NCBI GenBank assembly: GCA_900548585.1
Contig: URLI01000018.1
Location: 1-39,839 of the forward strand
From: an uncultured Prevotella sp.
GTDB lineage: Bacteria > Bacteroidota > Bacteroidia > Bacteroidales > Bacteroidaceae
Direction: 5' to 3'
Length of the DNA: 39,839 nucleotides
The notes under the pieces are model-generated. The model made no database searches. It was not told the DNA's origin and saw only the letters and a program-made list of their open reading frames with translations. The position numbers and the translations under genes are program-made. Within the stretch, counting starts at the first letter, position 1. Each line of letters starts with the position of its first letter. Below are positions 32,608 through 39,839 of the stretch, piece after piece.

Positions 32608-33651
32608 TCATTTTCCTCCAATCTCCCGCAGCGCCTCCCCCACGGCCTTGCGCATCGACATCCCCTGCGCGAGTCCGTGGGAGACGCGCCTCACGTTGTC
32701 CCGCATCCGCCGCATCCCGTCCTCAGTTATTCCCCCGAGGCGTTCCTCGATGTCGTCTATACTTTCCACCGCGATGCCGATGCCCTCGCGCTCCACAATG
32801 TCTGCGATGGCCGACCGGCTCCACACGATAAGCGGCAGGCCGGCACGCAGGTAGAACGATGCCTTGTGGGGGGAGTTCACGCGCAGGTATTCGCCGAAGG
32901 CACCGGTGCAGGCGGTGAGCGAGTCGCCGTCCCACACCAGCCCGAAGTCGCCCGCCACCGTGGCGATGAACTCGTCAGGCTCCACCGGCCCGTGCAGCAT
33001 CAGGTTGCGCGACGGTTTCAGTCCGGCGATGTGGTTCGTGCCATACACGTCAACCACGCAATCGCGCAGCCGCCCGGCAAGCCCCGTGAGGAACATGTTC
33101 TTACGCTCCGAGATGGAGCCGGCATAGACAATCCTGCGCGGCGGGAAAGACGAAGGCTTGCCGTCGGCCTCCGAGGCGGAGAGGTAGTCGTGCAGCCCCA
33201 GTCCACGGCACGGGCGCCGCAGCCCATGCCCAGTGAGCCATTCCGCCATCACGTCGTTGGCGGCGATGATTTGGTCAGCGTGCGACAGGCGGCGTATCTC
33301 CCGCTCCACGGTGAGGCGTTTGCGGCGGAATGCCCCGAGGTCGTGGATGAACGCCATCGTCTTGGCACCGCGCCACCGCGCCACCCGGCACATCATAGCG
33401 AAATACTTCTTCGTCGGGTATTGCAGGAACACCACGTCACCCTTCCTCACCGACAGCGCGTAGGTCACGATCCCTGCCAGGTCGATGAGGAAAGCCGCGA
33501 TGCGCTCCTTACAGTAGGTGCGCCTCAGCCCGAGGTTGCGCGCCCCCATCATTGCCATGATGTCCTCATAGTCACCCTTCGCCTTGTTTCCCGCGCTGTG
33601 CATCCCCTTGTAGTTGCGTGACACATAGCACAGTCTTCTCACGTTTGCCAT
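32608..33651 (-). CDS. Glycosyltransferase, galactofuranosyltransferase-like
   Basis: This 347-residue protein starts MANVRRLCYVSRNYKGMHSA. A Rossmann-type N-terminal half (VFLQYPTKKYFAMMCRVARW, MAFIHDLGAFRR) and a C-terminal nucleotide-sugar half (RRIVYAGSISERKN, VNSPHKASFYLRAGLPLIVW) give a GT-B fold. The NSPHKASFYLRAGLP pattern resembles beta-1,6-galactofuranosyltransferases (WbbI-like). It probably acts in the cytoplasm on lipid-linked glycans. An ATG 30 bp further upstream (33681) is in frame and sits nine bases behind the -7 element, so the longer leaderless form is possible. The substrate is inferred from family resemblance only. Confidence 0.82.
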   Translation of the reverse strand: MANVRRLCYVSRNYKGMHSAGNKAKGDYEDIMAMMGARNLGLRRTYCKERIAAFLIDLAGIVTYALSVRKGDVVFLQYPTKKYFAMMCRVARWRGAKTMAFIHDLGAFRRKRLTVEREIRRLSHADQIIAANDVMAEWLTGHGLRRPCRGLGLHDYLSASEADGKPSSFPPRRIVYAGSISERKNMFLTGLAGRLRDCVVDVYGTNHIAGLKPSRNLMLHGPVEPDEFIATVAGDFGLVWDGDSLTACTGAFGEYLRVNSPHKASFYLRAGLPLIVWSRSAIADIVEREGIGIAVESIDDIEERLGGITEDGMRRMRDNVRRVSHGLAQGMSMRKAVGEALREIGGK

Positions 33652-33690
33652 GTTGTATATGCCGTTGTTGCCTGAAATCATTTATGGTCG

Positions 33691-33698
33691 CAAAGGTA
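33691..33698 (-). promoter_or_regulatory. Promoter -7 element (TACCTTTG) of the glycosyltransferase gene
   Basis: The minus strand reads TACCTTTG, nine bases before an in-frame ATG at 33681 and 39 before the preferred ATG at 33651. Confidence 0.55.
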
Positions 33699-33801
33699 GC
33701 AAATAATATCTTCTGCCCAAAGAAAAGGCCGCGTTATTACAGGTTTGTGTCTCACGTGCAAGAAATTCCACCGACGTGATGCGTTTTCCAAAATTTATCC
33801 G

Positions 33802-33809
33802 TACTTTTG
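33802..33809 (+). promoter_or_regulatory. Promoter -7 element (TACTTTTG) of the precorrin methyltransferase gene
   Basis: TACTTTTG fits TAnnTTTG, 29 bp before the ATG at 33839. Confidence 0.5.
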
Positions 33810-33838
33810 GAACCATTAAGAAACAATCTTAGAGAATT

Positions 33839-34555
33839 ATGAACAACCACCCTATATGCTTTGCCTCGCTCGGCCCGGGCGACCCTGACCTGATGACGTT
33901 GAAGACGCTGAAGGCGATACGCCACGCAGACATCGTTTTCGTCCCCTCAACCACCGGGGACGATGGCAGAGAGTCTTCGCGTGCGGCAGACATTGTCACC
34001 GCCAACGTGCCGGATGCGCCCATACGCACCTTCCGCCTGCCAATGAGCAGGGACCGCCGCCGCGCAATGACGGCATACGGCGAGGTGTTCGACACCGCCG
34101 TCTCCGCATGGAGCGAGGGGCGGCGCGTGGTCATCGGCGTTGAGGGCGACGTGAGCATATACGCCTCTGTACACTATGTCATGGACATGATGGTCGGGCG
34201 CGGCATCGCAGTGGAGCAACTCCCGGGCATCCCCTCGTTCATCGCCGCTGCCGGGACGGGGCACCTGTCACTGGTCAGTCAGCAGGAGTGGTTGCTCGTC
34301 ATGCCGGGACTGGAAGACGGCGCCGCGCTCACCCGCGCCCTCGACTCCGGCTGCGTGGTGGTGCTGATGAAACTGTCGGGCAGCGGGCAGGCGGTGAAGG
34401 ACTACATCGCCGCAAATCCCGGCAACACATATTATTATATAGAGAACGCCAGTAGCCACGCGTCATACCACACCGCCGACCCCGGCGAGATAACAAGCCG
34501 CCACTTCCCGTATTTCTCGCTGATGATTGTCAGGCGGAAAGACCGTGTGGGGTAA
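33839..34555 (+). CDS. cobI: Precorrin-2 C20-methyltransferase (CobI/CbiL), orphan
   Basis: This 238-residue protein is a tetrapyrrole methylase. The N-terminal block is CFASLGPGDPDLMTLKTLKA, with the GPGDPDLMT motif. VVIGVEGDVSIYASVHYVMD carries the second signature and LPGIPSFIAAAG the third. These match CobI/CbiL, which methylates C20 of precorrin-2 (or its cobalt form) in cobalamin synthesis. No other cobalamin gene lies nearby. The gene stops ten bases before an IS element, so the rest of a cluster may have been separated by IS-linked rearrangement, or the gene may always have stood alone. The length is normal for the family. Confidence 0.92.
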   Translation: MNNHPICFASLGPGDPDLMTLKTLKAIRHADIVFVPSTTGDDGRESSRAADIVTANVPDAPIRTFRLPMSRDRRRAMTAYGEVFDTAVSAWSEGRRVVIGVEGDVSIYASVHYVMDMMVGRGIAVEQLPGIPSFIAAAGTGHLSLVSQQEWLLVMPGLEDGAALTRALDSGCVVVLMKLSGSGQAVKDYIAANPGNTYYYIENASSHASYHTADPGEITSRHFPYFSLMIVRRKDRVG

Positions 34556-34564
34556 TACCAAACC

Positions 34565-35808
34565 GAGACCTCTGCAAAACTCATTGTTCAAAATTTGCTA
34601 ATTTCATCATATTTTTGTACCTTTATAGCATGAAACAACGTCCTTCTTCTCCGAGTTTTGCTGACCTAATAGTTGACCATCGTAAGGTTAAACAGACCTT
34701 TTTCTTTCAAATTGATCAGATAATCGACTGGAATCCCATTCGTGGACTTATTGAAATTGCTTACACCAAAGGCAACCGTCCCACTGGTCGTCCAAGCTAT
34801 GACAGCCTTGTGTTGTTAAAGACCGAACTTCTTCGCACATGGTATGGCTTGAGTGACGGCGAGGTCGAAGAGCAGGTAAATGACCGTCTGTCCTTCAGTC
34901 GCTTTGTTGGTTTAGGATTGGATGACAGTGCTCCAGATAGTACAACTGTATGCCGTTTCCGTAACATTTTGGTTGAAGCCGACCTTTACGACAATGTGCT
35001 GCAAGAGATAAATCGCCAGTTAGAGTTGGCTGGTGTTTTGGTTAAGCGTGGTGCCATCGTTGATGCAAGTATCACGGATAGTCCTCGTCGACCTCGCGGC
35101 CGTAAGGAGTACGAAGTAGTTGAGGATCGCAATGAGGAATCAGGCAGGGATGTGGCAGAAAACGCAATGGTTAAAGAGATCGTCAAGCCCAATGTTGATG
35201 GTGAAGCACGTTGGGTAAAGAAGATGGGGAAGCTACACTTCGGTTACAAGCGGCATTCGGTTACAGATGAGAACGGCTTGGTGATAGCCGAGGAAACCAC
35301 ACCGGCTAACGAAAGTGACATCAAACATTTGGAAAAGCCATTAGAAAAAGCTAAACTTCCACAAGGTACACCTGTTTATGCCGACAAGGGTTATGATTCC
35401 ACAGCAAACAAGGATGTACTCAAACGTATGAAGCTCAAGAGTCGTATCATGCACAAAGGAGTAAGGGGACGTAAGCTAACGGAAAGAGAGCAGCGTGTTA
35501 ATGTAGCCATCAGCAAGACACGGTACAAAGTGGAACGTAACTTTGGATCTATTCACAGATGGTTTCATGGTGGCATAGCCAGATATGTAGGTTTAGCTAA
35601 GACTCACGCACAACACATCATGGAGGCTATTGCCTACAATTTATATCGAACTCCAGGGATAATTGTGTCTAATTCTCTCAAATAAGGGGAGAATATGAGA
35701 TGAAATAGAGCATATACAGCCTAAAAATCAAAAATATTGACTGCAGGTGAGCCAATAGTGCTCAAAAAAAGAATGATAGAGAATGGGGTAAGGTTTTGCA
35801 GAGGTCTC
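34565..35808 (+). mobile_element. Complete IS5-family insertion sequence, copy 1
   Basis: This 1,244-bp element is bounded by perfect 16-bp inverted repeats (GAGACCTCTGCAAAAC at the left, its complement ending at 35808 at the right). It contains one transposase gene with its own promoter (TATTTTTG at 34610-34617). A second copy begins at 39672 in the same orientation. No target duplication is recognisable: the left flank is ATACCAAACC and the right flank is ATAACTTC. This suggests rearrangement after insertion. Confidence 0.9.
34630..35685 (+). CDS. IS5-family DDE transposase
   Basis: This 351-residue protein starts MKQRPSSPSFADLIVDHRKV. The N-terminal DUF772-like domain includes PTGRPSYDSLVLLKTELLRT. 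The catalytic triad is visible as D145 (VDASITD), D252 (YADKGYDS) and E302 (VERNFGSIHRW). The frame is intact and probably active. Base and codon use is more AT-rich than the neighbouring chromosomal genes. Confidence 0.92.
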   Translation: MKQRPSSPSFADLIVDHRKVKQTFFFQIDQIIDWNPIRGLIEIAYTKGNRPTGRPSYDSLVLLKTELLRTWYGLSDGEVEEQVNDRLSFSRFVGLGLDDSAPDSTTVCRFRNILVEADLYDNVLQEINRQLELAGVLVKRGAIVDASITDSPRRPRGRKEYEVVEDRNEESGRDVAENAMVKEIVKPNVDGEARWVKKMGKLHFGYKRHSVTDENGLVIAEETTPANESDIKHLEKPLEKAKLPQGTPVYADKGYDSTANKDVLKRMKLKSRIMHKGVRGRKLTEREQRVNVAISKTRYKVERNFGSIHRWFHGGIARYVGLAKTHAQHIMEAIAYNLYRTPGIIVSNSLK

Positions 35809-36056
35809 ATAACTTCATTTATCGTGCGAGCGGACAGACCGATTGCTTCCAGTTCCTCATGCTGCTCAATCTCGGATAGCTTGCCATTGCGGACTATCTT
35901 GTTTACGGCTTTCATCTTCTCCTGCAACTCGGTGAGTGTGTCGAGTTTGTTCTGCAAGCGTTCCACTTCTGCCCAACCGACCAGACGCTGTTGACGGTTT
36001 ACTCGCTTGATGACTTTCTCGCGCCATGTTTCAAAACGCTCTCGGGCGGGACATTT
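35809..36056 (-). pseudogene. Fragment of a DUF3560-domain gene, cut by the IS element
   Basis: Minus-strand codons read RERFETWREKVIKRVNRQQR and on through WAEVERLQNKLDTL, then QEKMKAVNKIVRNGKLSE, and end at TINEVM where the IS begins. This is a typical segment of the DUF3560 domain found on Bacteroidota plasmids and conjugative elements. The expected downstream part (a GFPS..LTNNNANI.R type block) is missing from both sides of the IS. The upstream end runs into the IS982-like fragment. It is an internal fragment and not functional. DUF3560 identity rests on family recall. Confidence 0.6.
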
Positions 36057-36342
36057 CGCAATTTCAAGCACTATTACCTGTTTCTCATCAAGGGGGGCTT
36101 TTAAGTCGCACTTCCCTAACGCTTTCTCTTACAACCGTTTTATTGAACTTGAAAGCAGGGTGTTTTTCCCTCTTATGCTCTTTCTTAATCTGCGTGCGCG
36201 TGGAAGATGTGCAGGTATTACATTTGTTGACTCAACAATGATTCCTGTATGCCATGATCTTAGACGCTATGCCAGCAAGGTGCTCAAAGGCATTGCAACA
36301 AACGGGAAAGGGGCCATGGGCTGGTGTCACGGATTCATGCTT
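36057..36342 (+). pseudogene. IS982-family transposase fragment with a frameshift
   Basis: Frame one reads NFKHYYLFLIKGGF and stops at 36102. The next frame continues KSHFPNAFSYNRFIELESRV, then GITFVDSTMIPVCHDLRRYA and GMGW-like AMGWCHGF. The FPNA.SYNRF.ELE and FVDST..VC motifs identify the IS982 family. One extra T in the run at 36099-36102 causes the frameshift. Both ends are missing: the left joins the DUF3560 fragment, and the right ends near 36342 where the sequence becomes TTAACCCGAACTGG, resembling the dispersed element. Confidence 0.75.
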
Positions 36343-36373
36343 AACCCGAACTGGGGTAGCCTCTTTCACGTGA

Positions 36374-36433
36374 CACATTGTTAGCCCCCCAGAAATCCGG
36401 GCAACCGGGGTTTCTGGGGGGCTTGACAATGTG
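36374..36433. repeat. Long 60-bp palindrome
   Basis: Arms CACATTGT, AGCCCCCCAGAAA and a short CCGG-type core pair with TTTCTGGGGGGCT and ACAATGTG, interrupted by one or two unpaired bases. It lies just downstream of the minus-strand surface-protein gene. It could be a terminator, though neither side has a T-run, or an element remnant. Confidence 0.65.
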
Positions 36434-36480
36434 TGTGAGCAACACGTGGTTGCCACGCCGAGGTTATCGTGACTTGTTTA

Positions 36481-37668
36481 CTATTGTGCGAGCGTCTTGA
36501 ACGGAATGATCTGTACATCTGTTGTCACGGCAGAGTCAAATCCACAGACGATGAGGACGTATTCCGTGTCGGAACTTCCCACCTCTTTCTTGCCTTCGTA
36601 GTTGCCTGTTACCGTGTAGTTGTCGGCATATCCGCTGTAGGCGATTCTCAACAATTCATTTGCAGTCTCAACAGCATTGCCCTGATGTTCGGAAAGGGCT
36701 TGCTCCCATACCGCCTTGGGTTGTGCCTCGATGATGTATGGGTCGCCGTTGGTCGTTGTCGTTTTCACATCGCAGCCGTCGGAATATGTTTTTACAACTT
36801 CGCATGTGATGACGTTTGTCGAAGGGGTGACAGCCTCGGTGGAGAATTCCTGCTCGTACACGTCGGTTGTGAAACTGCCGTCGCTGTTCATTCCGTAGCA
36901 GTAGGCGTAATAAACGGTGTTGGGGGTGAGGTTACCCTGAGCGATGTCTCTCGCGTCCTTGGTGACGGGACCCTTGGCCAGTATCTGACCGAGATAGAAG
37001 TTAAGGTCGTAGCCGGCAGACTGTGCGCAGTATTTGAGATATTCAAGGTCGGCATTCTGGATATTTCCATAATTGTCAATCATCTGTTGTCTGTTCGCAT
37101 TCGACACCACGAAGTAGTAGTAGGTCATGGCATTGTCTTTCGGGGTGAAAGTGACCGTCGCTGAAGTCTTTGTCACGTCCTTCACTTCAATGGTGAACTG
37201 GTCTTTTGTTGCTGGCAGCGTCGTGGCCGAGGCTTTGGCTATGCCGGCAGGAACGCCGTCGTTGTCGAACATGAGCGCATATATGTAATAGATCGTCCCC
37301 GGGTCAAGTTCGGTTATGCGCAGGAACTTTGACTCATTGAACTCGTCGTTGAATTTTGCTTTTATCGCCATGCGCACTTCTTTGTCGGTGCCGGTTATCT
37401 CCTCTTTCGTGATGCACATGAGCCAGAATTTGCAGCCCTCGGGCATGGGAAAATCGATGTCCATCGCATCTTGCTGGATATTGCTCACTGTGATGTCCAT
37501 GGTGAGCGGGGTGATTTCCTCGAAGCAAATGTCCTTGATGTTCTTGGTGAGCAACGGTGTCATAGTCCCGTCGGCTGTATGGGTCCTCATGACGATATCG
37601 GCGCTGGTTTGAGCGAACGATATTGCCGACATCAGTGCGGCAATTGTCAGTATAATCAATTTCTTCAT
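36481..37668 (-). CDS. Secreted surface protein with fibronectin-III-like repeats, third gene of a secreted-protein operon
   Basis: This 395-residue protein starts MKKLIILTIAALMSAISFAQ, a clear signal peptide. An N-terminal strand NIKDICFEEI matches the DI..I.F motif of its two operon partners. Fibronectin-III-like units follow (RITELDPGTIYYIYALMFDN, then DQFTIEVKDVTKTSATVTF). The second unit TNGDPYIIEAQPKAVWEQAL resembles a segment in the neighbouring protein. There is no lipobox. The upstream partner is 62 bp away. The function is unknown, probably surface or secreted. A start three codons earlier (37677) is possible. Confidence 0.75.
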   Translation of the reverse strand: MKKLIILTIAALMSAISFAQTSADIVMRTHTADGTMTPLLTKNIKDICFEEITPLTMDITVSNIQQDAMDIDFPMPEGCKFWLMCITKEEITGTDKEVRMAIKAKFNDEFNESKFLRITELDPGTIYYIYALMFDNDGVPAGIAKASATTLPATKDQFTIEVKDVTKTSATVTFTPKDNAMTYYYFVVSNANRQQMIDNYGNIQNADLEYLKYCAQSAGYDLNFYLGQILAKGPVTKDARDIAQGNLTPNTVYYAYCYGMNSDGSFTTDVYEQEFSTEAVTPSTNVITCEVVKTYSDGCDVKTTTTNGDPYIIEAQPKAVWEQALSEHQGNAVETANELLRIAYSGYADNYTVTGNYEGKKEVGSSDTEYVLIVCGFDSAVTTDVQIIPFKTLAQ

Positions 37669-37730
37669 ATTTTTCAATGTCGTTATGTGTTTGTTGTTTT
37701 TGTTACATCATGTCGTTTCGCATTGCTTGC

Positions 37731-38912
37731 TTAGAAGCTGCCATTGGGCAGTACGAAGTCTATAATCACCGGATCAGTGGTGGGGGCTCCGTGGTCGTCC
37801 ACGCCGATACCTATGCCGTAATACTTCTGTCCTCCCTTATTTGGGCTGAATTCCCAGTCCTGGCTTCCTGTCTTGCTCAGGTTGGAGTAGTCTGTGCCGC
37901 TGTTGAGCAGCCATTTCACGAGATCACCGGCCTGGATGTGCGCATCGGCCGCCTCTGCACTTTGCACGTTCACGATGTAGGGGTCGTCGTTCGTGACATT
38001 GGCTTCAATCACCACGTCTCTCCAGGCGTTTTTCTTCAGCGTGAGTGTGATTTCGTTTTCCGAATGTTTTGGTGCGAGCGTCCTCACCTTGGTGGTTTGT
38101 ATGGGTGTCACCAGTTCTCCCTGGTCGTTCATGCCGAATGTGATGATCACCTGATCGGCATCCCACAGCAGTGTCTTCTGCGTGTTGTAGTCGGCCTCGG
38201 AGTCGTAGGTTCCGGTCCTCAAGTCATATTTCATCGCTTGCAGCCATGTCTGGCCGTACATTTGTCCCAGGACTTCCCACAGCGAAATGAAATGTTGTAA
38301 TACGTCACCCCTGTTCATGCCGTCGTCGCACCATTTCCTGTACATGTCAAGTCCTGTCGTCTGCACCACGTATTGCACGCCCTGGTCTTTCGGTGTGACC
38401 ACATAGTCGAGTGTCGTTGTCGTGATGTTTTTAGCATTTACCACGAATGGGTCGTCGGCGGTCTTCCCTGTGGTCATCTGTAATTTGCTCACCTCGCTTG
38501 CCAGCCCGTTCGTGTCGTAGGCCAGGGCGTACACCACGTAGTCTGTCTCGGGAGAGAGGAAGTCGAATGCTTTCTTGTACGATGTCGGTGCATCAACCGT
38601 AGCATGTTTCTCCACGTACGCTTTCACGTCACCAATCGTCTGGCTTGCCGGCACGCACACGGCCTTCACCCGGCTTGCATTCACGTCGATGTCGATGTTC
38701 ACGCCGAGTGATGTGGAGGTCTTGTATCGCTCACTCAGCGTCGCCTGCACCTTACCTAATTTTGCGAACGTTATAGAGTCCACCTCATCGGTAATGACAC
38801 TTAACTTGGATCCGTCCCGCATGTTTATCTTCATCTTGTAAGCAGATGATTGTGCCGTGACTGTCAGCCCCATGCAGGCGGCGACCAGTGCTATAATGTA
38901 TTTCTTCATCAT
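37731..38912 (-). CDS. Secreted surface protein, paralogue of the next gene
   Basis: This 393-residue protein starts MMKKYIIALVAACMGLTVTA with a signal peptide. An N-terminal motif (LSVITDEVDSITFAKLG) and FnIII-like units follow (LSPETDYVVYALAYDTNG, then DPFVVNAKNITTTTLDYVV). The NDDPYIVNVQSAEAADA segment parallels NGDPYIIEAQPKAVWEQ in the downstream protein. The first base of its ATG is the last base of the upstream stop (TAATG), so translation is coupled. Two in-frame ATGs open it. The function is unknown. Confidence 0.78.
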   Translation of the reverse strand: MMKKYIIALVAACMGLTVTAQSSAYKMKINMRDGSKLSVITDEVDSITFAKLGKVQATLSERYKTSTSLGVNIDIDVNASRVKAVCVPASQTIGDVKAYVEKHATVDAPTSYKKAFDFLSPETDYVVYALAYDTNGLASEVSKLQMTTGKTADDPFVVNAKNITTTTLDYVVTPKDQGVQYVVQTTGLDMYRKWCDDGMNRGDVLQHFISLWEVLGQMYGQTWLQAMKYDLRTGTYDSEADYNTQKTLLWDADQVIITFGMNDQGELVTPIQTTKVRTLAPKHSENEITLTLKKNAWRDVVIEANVTNDDPYIVNVQSAEAADAHIQAGDLVKWLLNSGTDYSNLSKTGSQDWEFSPNKGGQKYYGIGIGVDDHGAPTTDPVIIDFVLPNGSF

Positions 38913-39382
38913 TATTTCTTGAATTTTAATGTTGTATTGTTGATTGTAAACACATAAATGCCTTTCGGCAGCGAAGAAATGTCCACCGGATCTCCCCTCC
39001 AGTTGTCGAAGCCAAGGACTTTCTCTCCAGCAATGTTGAACAGGGCCAGCGTGTAGTGCTCCCTGCTGTCGTATCCGTGGATTTCAATGGCGTTGCCGCC
39101 GGCTTTCACGCTTATGGAGAGTTTCTCCCCTTCCACTTTCAGGTCGTTCACGCCCGATTTGACGTCGAAGTCGATGTTCACGATGTCGGCAAGCGGGTAG
39201 GTGTCGGCGTCACTGACCTGTTTGTTCACTTTCAGGTTGTTCCCGTCGAAAGTCATCGACTTGATGTCTTCCAGATGGTACACCTTCTTTTCTGAGGCCA
39301 AGGTGATGGTCATGTCATCTTGGGCAAAGCAGCTGGCGCAGACGGCCAGCCCCATAGCTACGAGAATCTTCTTTTTCTTCAT
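38912..39382 (-). CDS. Small secreted protein with a type IX-like C-terminal domain
   Basis: This 156-residue protein starts MKKKKILVAMGLAVCASCFA (signal peptide). An N-terminal strand pair HLEDIKSMTFDG precedes DIVNIDFDVKSG. A C-terminal segment follows: HYTLALFNIAGEKVL, then DISSLPKGIYVFTINNTTLKFKK. That ending resembles the type A C-terminal sorting domain of the Bacteroidota type IX system, but here it makes up much of a tiny protein. It is the first gene of a three-gene operon and is coupled to the next by TAATG. T9SS dependence is inferred. Confidence 0.7.
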   Translation of the reverse strand: MKKKKILVAMGLAVCASCFAQDDMTITLASEKKVYHLEDIKSMTFDGNNLKVNKQVSDADTYPLADIVNIDFDVKSGVNDLKVEGEKLSISVKAGGNAIEIHGYDSREHYTLALFNIAGEKVLGFDNWRGDPVDISSLPKGIYVFTINNTTLKFKK

Positions 39383-39501
39383 AACATATTCTTGTTTATA
39401 GTATTATTAATGTGTTTAGATTCTTTCCTTTCCCTCGGGCTACAAAATACACAGGGCTTCATTTAGCCTAGTTAAGACAGAAACAAAATTAATTACGGGT
39501 T

Positions 39502-39509
39502 CAAATGTA
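39502..39509 (-). promoter_or_regulatory. Promoter -7 element (TACATTTG) of the secreted-protein operon
   Basis: The minus strand reads TACATTTG, giving a leader of about 110 nt before the ATG at 39382. The 289-bp gap 39383-39671 is AT-rich and otherwise empty. Confidence 0.5.
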
Positions 39510-39671
39510 GTTATTTTTTTCAATATGAGAAATTTTTTCGCATGAAAAGTTCACTTTTTTGCAATGTTGTCCTAAATACCTCAGTTCGGGATAAGAAAAC
39601 GCAAAAAAGTAAATAAAAAACAAGGTAGTCTCATAAACATTTTATGCTTTCATAGTTCATAATCAAATAGT

Positions 39672-39839
39672 GAGACCTCTGCAAAACTCATTGTTCAAAA
39701 TTTGCTAATTTTATCATATTTTTGTACCTTTATAGTATGAAACAACATCCTTCTTCTCCGAGTTTTGCTGACCTAATAGTTGGTCATCGTAAGGTTAAAC
39801 AGACCTTTTTCTTTCAAATTGATCAGATAATCGACTGGA
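39672..39839 (+). mobile_element. IS5-family element, copy 2 (truncated by the window edge)
   Basis: This begins with the same terminal repeat (GAGACCTCTGCAAAAC) as copy 1 and runs in the same orientation to the window end. Over the 168 visible bases it differs from copy 1 at five positions, so the copies are related but not identical. Confidence 0.9.
39737..39839 (+). CDS. IS5-family transposase, N-terminus only (window edge)
   Basis: An ATG at 39737 opens MKQHPSSPSFADLIVGHRKV, matching copy 1 except R to H at residue 4 and D to G at residue 16. The gene continues beyond the window. Confidence 0.85.
   Translation, partial: MKQHPSSPSFADLIVGHRKVKQTFFFQIDQIIDW

Noticed and set aside
34555..35820. 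Target-site duplication around IS copy 1
   Set aside because: The flanks ATACCAAACC and ATAACTTC share no convincing direct repeat.
36007..36384. A 125-codon frame taken as an intact gene
   Set aside because: Its first third is out of frame with the IS982-like sequence and derives from the DUF3560 fragment's opposite strand. The rest is a frameshifted transposase piece.
1..39839. tRNA, rRNA, prophage or known defence genes
   Set aside because: I looked through the intergenic stretches and proteins and recognised none. A covariance-model search would be needed to exclude small RNAs.

Overview
The window looks like chromosomal DNA from a Bacteroidales bacterium, most likely Prevotella or a close relative. 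Three things point there. Most genes are preceded by the Bacteroidota -7 promoter element TAnnTTTG and lack strong Shine-Dalgarno sequences. The gene content is typical of the group: fimbrillin-like lipoprotein, S46 dipeptidyl-peptidase, OMP_b-brl_3 outer-membrane barrel, WbqC, PG_1098-type THUMP-like methyltransferase, type IX-like C-terminal domain. The dapB-lepB-lepB-like-wbqC operon order is also one I associate with Bacteroidota. Coding regions are GC-rich for this group, which produces many long antisense open frames that are not genes.

Layout: 1-106 holds the start of an unidentified coiled-coil gene leaving the left edge. 425-5081 carries aspA, sufS and a succinyl-CoA:acetate-type CoA-transferase, that is, aspartate to fumarate/succinate fermentation plus sulfur mobilisation. 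5443-7469 (minus) is a small acidic protein plus a lipoprotein combining a fimbrillin-like region and a lamin-tail-like domain. 7974-11924 has an AraC regulator, an S41 C-terminal processing protease and a convergent, overlapping NCS2 uracil permease. 12174-13134 (minus) is a membrane protein/winged-helix regulator pair with a likely operator. 13817-19109 has serB, a methyltransferase, a DEAD-box helicase with a long leader and a LOG-family protein. 19207-22568 (minus) is the operon dapB, lepB, a catalytically degenerate lepB paralogue and wbqC. 22599-23587 is a repeat-rich non-coding kilobase. 23588-32603 (plus) holds a TonB-type barrel, a fused SpmA-SpmB-like protein, a flippase, a DPP7-type S46 peptidase and two tandem paralogous lipoproteins. 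32608-34555 has a glycosyltransferase and an orphan precorrin-2 C20-methyltransferase.

From 34565 to the right edge the sequence is accessory. A complete IS5-family element (1,244 bp) and the start of a second, slightly diverged, same-orientation copy bracket about 3.9 kb. That segment contains a DUF3560 gene fragment, a frameshifted IS982-like fragment, a long palindrome and a three-gene operon of secreted proteins.

I found no CRISPR array, tRNA, rRNA or recognisable defence system. The least explained signals are non-coding: two arrays with a 22-bp period, a dispersed element resembling TAATGACCAGTTTGGGTTAA (once as an inverted pair) and a dispersed 21-bp palindrome. Among proteins, the degenerate signal-peptidase paralogue with a CxCxxCxC motif stands out. 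Several genes also have start codons only 5-9 nt behind a -7 element, suggesting leaderless mRNAs.
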